A stretch of 64,000 nt of DNA, from assembly GCA_913057435.1 (NCBI GenBank), contig CAJXNY010000013.1:40232-104231 (forward strand), in the 5' to 3' direction. The DNA comes from an uncultured Oceanospirillaceae bacterium (lineage in GTDB: Bacteria > Pseudomonadota > Gammaproteobacteria > Pseudomonadales > Balneatricaceae). The notes below the pieces were generated by a model that made no database searches, was not told where the DNA came from, and saw only the letters and a list, made by a program, of their open reading frames with translations. Below are positions 35,854 through 42,430 of this stretch, one piece after another. The position numbers and the translations under genes were made by a program. How positions within the stretch are numbered: the first letter of the stretch is position 1; each line of letters begins with the position of its first letter.

Positions 35854-36135
35854 ATGGAAGAACAACCCGCTGCCCCCAGCCGCCCCCCTCATGAAGAGGC
35901 CCGGCAAGCCATCGCTCAGTCTAGTGCCCTGGCCATGTCAGATGCCACTGACAACCTGCGCAACCTGAACACTCTGAGCACAACAGCAATCGGGGTTGCG
36001 CTGTCAAACCTGATTGAAACCGGCGATTTAAAGTACGCCGACATGATCAGTAAGGCCCAGGATGTCGTCACCACAGGGGCTGATAATTTTGGAGCCGTAG
36101 GTACCCAGGTAGCCAAGTTATTCAAAGACAACTAA
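35854..36135 (+). CDS. Reb-related protein, DATDNLRNL subtype (reb paralogue 7)
   Basis: A 93-residue protein with IAQSSALAMSDATDNLRNLN and TLSTTAIGVALSNLIETGDL, followed by a C-terminal helix ending AKLFKDN. It shares the ALAxxxAxxN pattern of the Reb core but belongs with paralogue 12 as a separate subtype. GGAG at 35844 favours the ATG at 35854 over the one at 35842. It may be a non-ribbon component, as one of the Caedibacter reb genes differs from the others; that parallel is a guess. Confidence 0.65.
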   Translation: MEEQPAAPSRPPHEEARQAIAQSSALAMSDATDNLRNLNTLSTTAIGVALSNLIETGDLKYADMISKAQDVVTTGADNFGAVGTQVAKLFKDN

Positions 36136-36235
36136 CACCCAGACTACGGCCAGACAGCATCGATTTGACCGATTAATCCTCAGCGGTATCCGTAGGATAA
36201 GGGTGGTTCCCACACACCAATACAGGTAGCTAACA

Positions 36236-36991
36236 ATGAGTGACGATACTAATTCTGATGCGAACGAAGCCAAGGCAGCTGGTAGCCCCACGGCCAGTAT
36301 TTTTCAGTCCTATGATCACCAGGCAACAGGATTAATCGATGCCACTTTTGCTGAGACATTGGGCCTGTCAATGCATAACGCAATCAACTCGCAACTCAAT
36401 GCGCAGATGTCTGCGGCAACATCTGTCACTTCTGCCTGTAACCGCATTTTACAATGCAGCCTGCCCTCCGCCCCACCAGCACCAGCACCAGCACCAGCAC
36501 CTTCCAATGAAGCACAGACAACAGACCAAAGTGACTCGCAGGAAATGAGTGAGCCTACCAATACAACAGAGAACGTCAGCAACGATACGGCACCGCTTGC
36601 AGTAGCCAATAGTGAGTCGCCAGAGCAGCCTGAAAATACAACGGCTACAGCGGCTGACCATACAAAAACAGAACCCCGTTCTACCAAAGAAAGCTCAACT
36701 ATACCTGGCGGTGACAATAGCAACGAAGCGCTCTCTACGGCGTCTGAATCCCCCAGTCCAGCCCTGACCAGCTCTACCCTGCAGGCCACAAAACCAACAA
36801 TACCGGAGCCAGCATCGATTGCCGTTAAAGCCAGTACAACTGAAGAGGCCACAGCAGCCCCCTCTGTTCGCAGTAAAAACCCCTCACTGAATAACGATGC
36901 TCATCTAAGCGACGATGGTAAAACGAAGAAAAATAGCTTCTGGCAGCGGTTAGGCCAACCCAGAAATGAACCTGCCGCCATTACCCGTTGA
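36236..36991 (+). CDS. Reb-like protein with long disordered tail (reb paralogue 8)
   Basis: A 251-residue protein. Residues 25-75 have a Reb-like core (LIDATFAETLGLSMHNAINS, QMSAATSVTSACNRILQ) similar to paralogue 11. The remaining 175 residues are Ser/Thr/Pro/Ala/Glu-rich and without predicted order: an AP repeat (PAPAPAPAP), then PTNTTENVSNDTAPLAV and similar, ending in a basic patch (KTKKNSFWQRLGQPRNE). This is more than twice the length of its neighbours. It could cap, anchor or space the ribbon. AGGTAG precedes the start. Confidence 0.65.
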   Translation: MSDDTNSDANEAKAAGSPTASIFQSYDHQATGLIDATFAETLGLSMHNAINSQLNAQMSAATSVTSACNRILQCSLPSAPPAPAPAPAPSNEAQTTDQSDSQEMSEPTNTTENVSNDTAPLAVANSESPEQPENTTATAADHTKTEPRSTKESSTIPGGDNSNEALSTASESPSPALTSSTLQATKPTIPEPASIAVKASTTEEATAAPSVRSKNPSLNNDAHLSDDGKTKKNSFWQRLGQPRNEPAAITR

Positions 36992-37006
36992 GCAAGGAGA
37001 ACAACG

Positions 37007-37282
37007 ATGACCACCCAGCCTGAAGAAAGCACCAGTACCAGCGTGGATAAATATCTGGCGAAGGTTGAAGAAATGTCACAGCAGCAACATGAAAAGGTGG
37101 CTCAGCTAATCTCAGGCACGCAGCAAAAGCTGGACGCATTCCAACCGATCGAGCCGACAGGCGAAGGGCCACTGGACGAGCAAATGGGAAACCTTTACCA
37201 AAGCGTAAATGAACAGCTGGAAAAAGCGATGAATGCCATCAATGAACAAATTGAGGCCATCAGCAAGCAGACTTCTCCATAG
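37007..37282 (+). CDS. Coiled-coil protein inside the reb cluster
   Basis: A 91-residue acidic, soluble helical protein, DKYLAKVEEMSQQQHEKVAQ in the first half and VNEQLEKAMNAINEQIEAIS in the second, with a short Pro/Gly break (PIEPTGEGP) between. It does not have the Reb core. It starts 15 bases after the stop of the long-tailed Reb gene and ends 12 bases before the next, so it is cotranscribed. Assembly chaperone or accessory component are possibilities; I recognise no family. Confidence 0.65.
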   Translation: MTTQPEESTSTSVDKYLAKVEEMSQQQHEKVAQLISGTQQKLDAFQPIEPTGEGPLDEQMGNLYQSVNEQLEKAMNAINEQIEAISKQTSP

Positions 37283-37294
37283 TGGAGCACCACC

Positions 37295-37546
37295 ATGTCC
37301 GTTAACCTGATGATACCGGATACCCTGAGCCAGGTCGGCGTGACAACCATGGCCATGGCACCAGGCATTGCCAGTAGTAACTTACTACTAGCCAGCAACC
37401 ATGCACTGTCACTGACGGCCCACAACGCCAGTCTGGCCCAACAGCAGGGCTACTTGCTAATGCAGACCACCACAATATGCGGCGTCAATTCAATTACCAC
37501 CACCGGCCAGGCTTTAGTTGCACAGATTCTGTCACGGTGCAGATAG
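37295..37546 (+). CDS. Reb-like protein, divergent (reb paralogue 9)
   Basis: An 83-residue protein: MSVNLMIPDTLSQVGVTTMA, then SNHALSLTAHNASLAQQQGY and TTTICGVNSITTTGQALVAQ. The AHNAxxAQQQ and GVNSxTTTG blocks match canonical RebB, but the N-terminal segment is shortened and the protein ends LSRCR with cysteines that the others lack. It follows the coiled-coil gene by 12 bases. Confidence 0.72.
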   Translation: MSVNLMIPDTLSQVGVTTMAMAPGIASSNLLLASNHALSLTAHNASLAQQQGYLLMQTTTICGVNSITTTGQALVAQILSRCR

Positions 37547-37651
37547 GCTCAGATACCCGCTACCGGCAGGGAGAACAATAATCTGTACCTGTCTGAATTT
37601 TAAAATGATTAAAACACGCAGGCTTGCACCTGCACCTGAAGGATAAACCTC

Positions 37652-37942
37652 ATGACAACAACAGCTGATTCAGCGATCACCGGCACCACCGTTAACGAAC
37701 AGATCACCGACTCCATCACCCAAACCACCGTTCAGACATTAGCCAGTGTGCCATCTTCAGCGATGGGAAATCTGTTTCTGGCAACAGGTCAGGCATTAAG
37801 TAATGCAGCACACAACGCAACCACAGGACAGCAGCACTCTAATATCACCAGCCAGACAAGCACTGTACAGAGCGTCAACTCATTGACCAGCATAGGTACC
37901 GCCGTCATCGGCCGATCAAGCGAGGAGCTACTTGAAAAATAA
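37652..37942 (+). CDS. RebB-family R-body protein (reb paralogue 10)
   Basis: A 96-residue RebB-type protein: TTVNEQITDSITQTTVQTLA, GNLFLATGQALSNAAHNATT and STVQSVNSLTSIGTAVIGRS, ending SEELLEK. It is canonical at both ends but less similar to paralogues 3-5 than they are to each other. GAAGGATAAA lies before the start. Confidence 0.85.
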   Translation: MTTTADSAITGTTVNEQITDSITQTTVQTLASVPSSAMGNLFLATGQALSNAAHNATTGQQHSNITSQTSTVQSVNSLTSIGTAVIGRSSEELLEK

Positions 37943-38043
37943 GGCTGGAGCCAGGTATATTTCGGCACAGATGTAGTGTGCCGTTTATCTTGTTCCTGCA
38001 GAACTGAGAATTATTTTTCCTGCTGAAAATGGAGAGTAATATA

Positions 38044-38220
38044 GTGAGTTCATCTGAAGAGAGTACCGAAGATATAGTCCAGAACCTGAGCGATACAGTA
38101 CTGGACGATACCATCAGCCTGGCTATGCAAAATGCAGTTAGTATTCAGCAAGGAATGCAGGTTATAACGAATACCTCAGTCTCCAGCAGCTGCGCCCTGA
38201 TTCTGAAGCAAGGTATCTGA
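38044..38220 (+). CDS. Very small Reb-like protein (reb paralogue 11)
   Basis: A 58-residue protein consisting almost only of the Reb-like core, LDDTISLAMQNAVSIQQGMQ and ITNTSVSSSCALILKQGI, related to the ordered part of the long-tailed paralogue 8. A GTG at 38044 with GGAG upstream is favoured; an ATG at 38029 in the same frame would add five residues. The short length makes it the least certain of the coding calls in the cluster. Confidence 0.55.
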   Translation: MSSSEESTEDIVQNLSDTVLDDTISLAMQNAVSIQQGMQVITNTSVSSSCALILKQGI

Positions 38221-38269
38221 ACGATAGCCGCCTGATCCCTCTGGCTGATCAACCGACTGGATAAGCATT

Positions 38270-38545
38270 ATGTCTGCTGAAAAAAATATGGCGTGCCTTA
38301 ATGCACAGAAATCTGTTGCGCAGAGCACTTCGATCGCGGTCCAGGATGCGACAGATAACCTGCGTAACCTCAGTACAATATCAACCACAACCATCGGTGT
38401 CGCATTAGCAAAGTTTCTCGCAACGAAAGACCCTCTGTACGTAGGTGTTATCAAAGAGGCTGAAAGTGTTGCCACCAATGCTGCTAAACATTTTGCTGAT
38501 GTAGGCGAAAAATCGGCGAAAATACTTAAAGATTTCTCACCCTGA
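38270..38545 (+). CDS. Reb-related protein, DATDNLRNL subtype (reb paralogue 12)
   Basis: A 91-residue protein with VAQSTSIAVQDATDNLRNLS and TISTTTIGVALAKFLATKDP and a C-terminal helix ending SAKILKDFSP. It is a clear paralogue of the gene at 35854. It is the last reb-type gene of the cluster; the following acetyltransferase gene starts 82 bases later on the same strand. Confidence 0.65.
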   Translation: MSAEKNMACLNAQKSVAQSTSIAVQDATDNLRNLSTISTTTIGVALAKFLATKDPLYVGVIKEAESVATNAAKHFADVGEKSAKILKDFSP

Positions 38546-38627
38546 AATTTTTAAGTGAAGTTTATTTTATGAAAACACCACTTCCTACAACAACCTAAGT
38601 TCTAAATACTAAAACATCAATAAAAAT

Positions 38628-39146
38628 ATGCCTACGAACAAAAGAAAAATCAAATCAAGAACAATCAGAACTTCAGGACTAAAATTACATCCTGCCAGCA
38701 CCAATGACAGTAATAAAATACTGAAATTACTATGCCCTGAAACCTGCTACTATCTTGACATAACACCTCCAGAAACTATAGAAGAAGTCAAGACTTACCT
38801 ACGCTGCGAGCAAGGGCAACAGTGGAATAGGCTAGCGATCCATCATCCCAAGCATGGCTTGATCGGTTTAATAGGTTACCAGATATATAACATGGGACAT
38901 AGATTGATAGCCCGCCTCAGTTACTGGATTGGTCAGTGTTGGCGAGGAAATGGATTCGCCAAACAGGCATTAAATCTACTTTTCAATTTTTTAAAAAATA
39001 ACAACATATATCACTATCAGGCACTGACATTTAACAACAACAAACTTTCACAAAAATTACTCTTATCTTTGAAATTCCACATTTGCAAACCTGCTCAATC
39101 TTCTGACCCTGAATCTCTAATAACATTTGAACGCTCTGACGACTAG
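38628..39146 (+). CDS. GNAT-family N-acetyltransferase (RimJ/RimL-like)
   Basis: A 172-residue protein with a lysine-rich N terminus and a GNAT fold: LIGLIGYQIYNMGHRLIARL, then the acetyl-CoA loop region WIGQCWRGNGFAKQAL and NNKLSQKLLLSLKF near the C terminus. It resembles the RimJ/RimL type that acetylates protein N termini or small molecules. The gene is AT-rich like the rest of the island. A role in modifying Reb proteins is only suggested by position. Confidence 0.75.
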   Translation: MPTNKRKIKSRTIRTSGLKLHPASTNDSNKILKLLCPETCYYLDITPPETIEEVKTYLRCEQGQQWNRLAIHHPKHGLIGLIGYQIYNMGHRLIARLSYWIGQCWRGNGFAKQALNLLFNFLKNNNIYHYQALTFNNNKLSQKLLLSLKFHICKPAQSSDPESLITFERSDD

Positions 39147-39221
39147 TGAAAACATCAACCTGCATAACGAACATCCATCATAAACGACCTGCCTTCAACG
39201 CAATGACAATCAATAAGAACA

Positions 39222-39509
39222 TTACGCCTTCAGAAAATAAAGTGAAGAGTCATTGATACATATGATTAAGTACTTCGTAAATTCAACTCTGCCAAGACGA
39301 GCTTGATAGTTTCCGGGATGGAAATAACATTCAACGACCACTCCCAGAATTCCGGGGGAATGTCCTGAAACAGTGGAAGCTAGTGCCTCACGGGGCCTAC
39401 ATGCAGCGCGGACCGCTTCTGCGGTACAACTTGTCCTTTCAGCAAAGCACTGCTTACAGCGGCCTACAGCCTGACTGGGCAGTACTGGCAGAGCTACGCC
39501 TAAATTCAA
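39222..39509 (-). other. Unexplained GC-richer segment with an open frame, possible element remnant
   Basis: A 95-codon open frame (EAVRAACRPREALASTVSGH and YFHPGNYQARLGRVEFTKYL within it) lies in a patch that is richer in GC than the surrounding island. It has no signal peptide, no recognised domain and no clear ribosome-binding site. It may be a short gene, or the remains of a mobile or repeat element. The flanks 39147-39221 and 39510-39559 hold nothing I can name. Confidence 0.3.
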
Positions 39510-39559
39510 GACCCTTCGCTTAACAGCGCAGCTCCGGTTTTAAACGGCCAGTAGGCCAG

Positions 39560-40003
39560 CTATCTGGACATAGAGAAGGGGGGAGTAATCGCGTAGTAGT
39601 TATTCGCTTTCCCTGCGTTAAGGGCCCGCTTGATGTTCCCGACCTGTCGAACCCCAAGACTGAACTCCTGAGCGACCTGTGCCCGAGACTTTCCGGAGGC
39701 CAGCGCATGCATGATGTGAGTGTTCCGTATCTGTTTCTGGAAGTGATCATTTTTCGGTACTTCGAGCGTCAAACCACCGTACTGGTAACAGATTTTTTCC
39801 AGTGCCTCACCGTTAAGATGCTGTCGCATAGCCGTGCGGTGAGGTGATTTTGCAATATATTTTAACTGGCCACCGTAATGATGTGTAAGCAGAAATGCGT
39901 TATCAATACCAATAAGATCAACCAGGTCTTTCAGCAAACCTGGTAATAACCCTATATCTATATAATAAATCAGTTTTTCACTACCTTCTATAATACGATC
40001 CAT
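39560..40003 (-). CDS. Mor-family-like transcriptional regulator
   Basis: A 147-residue protein with the layout of the Mor/C activators of Mu-like phages: an N-terminal dimerisation helix region, the beta-hairpin-like HHYGGQLKYIAKSP, then a C-terminal helix-turn-helix (MHALASGKSRAQVAQEFSLG, VRQVGNIKRAL). Stand-alone chromosomal members exist outside prophages, and no phage structural genes are seen here. A GTG at 40021 could add six residues. The tandem TTGTTAA repeats 140 bases upstream could be its binding sites. Confidence 0.65.
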   Translation of the reverse strand: MDRIIEGSEKLIYYIDIGLLPGLLKDLVDLIGIDNAFLLTHHYGGQLKYIAKSPHRTAMRQHLNGEALEKICYQYGGLTLEVPKNDHFQKQIRNTHIMHALASGKSRAQVAQEFSLGVRQVGNIKRALNAGKANNYYAITPPFSMSR

Positions 40004-40140
40004 CGCGACGTTTGTTCCCACAGCTGTATGATAATTAAATCAAATAAAACAACTGAATGAACAAAACTACTATCAGGAATAAGTTCCAGCTTGACTTGCA
40101 AGAATAACGACACGCATGAAATACAAAGAATTATAAACAA

Positions 40141-40193
40141 GTTGTTAATTAATTGTTAACTGGTTGTTAATTAATTGTTAACTGCTTGTTAAC
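40141..40193. repeat. Tandem 22-bp repeat with GTTAAC half-sites
   Basis: A 22-bp unit (GTTGTTAATTAATTGTTAAC plus TG) occurs twice without mismatch at 40141-40162 and 40163-40184, followed by a partial third copy to 40193. GTTAAC recurs at 40155, 40177 and 40188. Regular spacing suggests an operator array for the upstream-facing Mor-like gene. The rest of 40004-40437 is AT-rich and gene-free. Confidence 0.75.
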
Positions 40194-40437
40194 AGGGCGA
40201 TTCAGAAGAGACAGGAAATATTGATATGGCTCATATCTATAAGAAATATTGATAACAAGTCATATTTTATTGACAACCACCCATAGAAAATATCAATAAA
40301 AGACAGTAGTCAATTGTAAGTTATAACCTGGAAAAAGCTAAAAACCAGCTGCCAACTTTAGTAAGTTAGATAGATAAATAGTATGTCGATGCCAGAGCCG
40401 TACGCGGCCCTGACTCTACTGACCGGTACCCTGCCGC

Positions 40438-42327
40438 TTAATTTAGCTGGTCCGGGTTATATTCCATCTCGATACCCGGCCGTATATCCAGCATCGGTCC
40501 GACACGGCCTTCTCCCTGACGGGCATCAAGCACGTCATGCTCAGCGCTATAACCAATCTTGCGGCGACGGGACACAAACAACGCACTGCCGGGCAGCTTC
40601 TTCGCTTCTTTCTTCGCCATAGCTGCCAGCTCGGCGACCTCGTGGTGGCTGGTACATTTGTACGGGTCCGGGTGCACCACACCAATGGCCAGCCCCAGCA
40701 TCGGATAGAAAGCAGGCTCGCCTTTACGGTCACTGGCCCAGATACCGCCTTGCTGCAGGTCACGCGGGGTGTAGAAACTGCCCACCTGCTCATCAAACTG
40801 CAACAGTACCTGTTCACAGATATCCCCCCATTGTGAATGACGGAACACCACCACAAAATCATCCCCACCGATATGGCCGATAAAGTTTTCACTGCTGTCA
40901 CAAAAGCGCATCAGCAGATCACCCAACAGACGGATCACCTGATCCCCTTTTGAATAACCGTAGCAGTCGTTAAACGGCTTGAAGTTATTGAGATCAAAAT
41001 AGGCAACCCGGAAGTCAGCGGTCTGCTGCAACAGCAGATCAATTTCATTCTGGATCGGTACATTGCCGGGTAACAGGGTTAACGGGTTGGAGTAACGGGC
41101 GTTGCGAATTTTCAGCTCCGTAATGCGTTTAAGCAGGTCTTTGACACTGCCCATTCCCAGATAGCAGCCATCCTGGGTAATCACAATATCCTGCTGCAAA
41201 GAGAAATCATTCTGATCGGTCACCAGCCGGGAGACCTGCTCCAGAGTGACTTCGGACTCGACCACCAGCGCCTGCTGGCTGAGCATCTTACGCACCGGCT
41301 TGTTCTCATATAACGCCCGGCCATACTGAGCAGAAAACACCTCCAGCAGGTCAGCTTTACGCACCACACCGATAGGCCGGCCATCCTGCAGCGCCGGAAT
41401 GGCGGTCAGTTCCGGGTGCTTGCGAAACAGATCAGATACGTGGCCAATCCGGTCATCCAGGCTGATCGCCGGAGCTGGGCGTAACAGCGAGAAAGCCGTC
41501 TCGCCAACTTCAGCCTGACGACGATTTCGCGCCCGCTTGTACTCATTAACCACCACATCGGCGACACAATTTTCCGGCACTGGCTCTGGCCGCCCCAGCA
41601 GAAACCCCTGCCCCAGGGTGACGCCCAGTTTCTGCAGGGTACGCAGCTCTTCAATGCGCTCGATCCCTTCAGCAATCACCTTGCAGCGCATGCTCTGGCC
41701 AATATTGCAGACCGAACGTACCAGCTCCCGCTTGACCGGGTCACGATCGATACCCGCAATAAAGTGCTTGTCGATTTTGACGTATTCAGGGGTCAGCTGG
41801 GACCAGAGTTTCAACCCGGAGTAGCCACTGCCCAGATCATCAATGGCGATATCAAAGCCCATCTGACGGTAATGTTCCACCGCCTCCCGGCTGAGCCCTT
41901 CATGATCAAACGGGTGCTCCTCCGACAGTTCGATCACGACCCGGTCCAGACTGATTCCATGCTGTTTCAGCAGGGATGCGGTATAGCCATCCTGGTGCTC
42001 GGCACTTTGCAGTGATGAAGCGGTAACATTCAAAAATAGCTTACCCGGCAGGCCCAGTTCAGCAAAACGCTCTATCGAACGACGTCGGCACAACAACTCA
42101 AGCTCCAGCATCCGATTACAGGCTATCGCCGTGCCGAACAGTGCGTCTGGAAACTGTAATGGGCAGTCCGGCTGGCCGCGAATTAACGCCTCGTGGCCAA
42201 TAACCTCCCCCAGATGCATATCCACAATCGGCTGAAAATGCGGCTCCAGCTGCTCATTGTGGATAATATCCAGCAGGCGAGCTTGCAACGAGTGCGCGCA
42301 GGTATCAGTCTGAGTAGAGTGTTCCAT
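40438..42327 (-). CDS. EAL-CBS-GGDEF cyclic-di-GMP signalling protein
   Basis: A 629-residue cytoplasmic protein. Residues 15-260 form an EAL phosphodiesterase domain with the intact EAL motif (GHEALIRG), IELSEEHP, AIDDLGSGYSGL and EGIERIEEL. Two CBS motifs follow (about 290-420, AIPALQDGRPIGVVRKADLL), then a GGDEF domain from about 440 whose active-site loop is GGDDF, usually tolerated. The CBS pair probably senses an adenine nucleotide. It does not have a membrane segment. The next upstream gene, on the same strand, is another c-di-GMP enzyme. Confidence 0.9.
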   Translation of the reverse strand: MEHSTQTDTCAHSLQARLLDIIHNEQLEPHFQPIVDMHLGEVIGHEALIRGQPDCPLQFPDALFGTAIACNRMLELELLCRRRSIERFAELGLPGKLFLNVTASSLQSAEHQDGYTASLLKQHGISLDRVVIELSEEHPFDHEGLSREAVEHYRQMGFDIAIDDLGSGYSGLKLWSQLTPEYVKIDKHFIAGIDRDPVKRELVRSVCNIGQSMRCKVIAEGIERIEELRTLQKLGVTLGQGFLLGRPEPVPENCVADVVVNEYKRARNRRQAEVGETAFSLLRPAPAISLDDRIGHVSDLFRKHPELTAIPALQDGRPIGVVRKADLLEVFSAQYGRALYENKPVRKMLSQQALVVESEVTLEQVSRLVTDQNDFSLQQDIVITQDGCYLGMGSVKDLLKRITELKIRNARYSNPLTLLPGNVPIQNEIDLLLQQTADFRVAYFDLNNFKPFNDCYGYSKGDQVIRLLGDLLMRFCDSSENFIGHIGGDDFVVVFRHSQWGDICEQVLLQFDEQVGSFYTPRDLQQGGIWASDRKGEPAFYPMLGLAIGVVHPDPYKCTSHHEVAELAAMAKKEAKKLPGSALFVSRRRKIGYSAEHDVLDARQGEGRVGPMLDIRPGIEMEYNPDQLN

Positions 42328-42430
42328 GGAGAGAGTCCTGGCTGATTAGATAAGCAGCCAAGACTAGGCACAAGGGGTGACAGTTAGATGACATTCACTT
42401 TTAATCTTGACAAGTCAACCTGACGCTACA

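Noticed and set aside
36316..36852. 178-codon minus-strand frame opposite the tailed Reb gene
   Set aside because: Produced by the low-complexity Ser/Thr/Pro/Ala codons of the plus-strand gene; the sense frame has a good ribosome-binding site and fits the operon.
31158..40021. Cryptic prophage
   Set aside because: A GH19 endolysin-like gene and a Mor-like regulator hint at phage, but no capsid, tail, terminase, portal or integrase gene is present; the central genes are of Reb type.
40141..40193. Short CRISPR array
   Set aside because: The copies are directly adjacent with no spacers and the unit is a palindromic AT-rich sequence.
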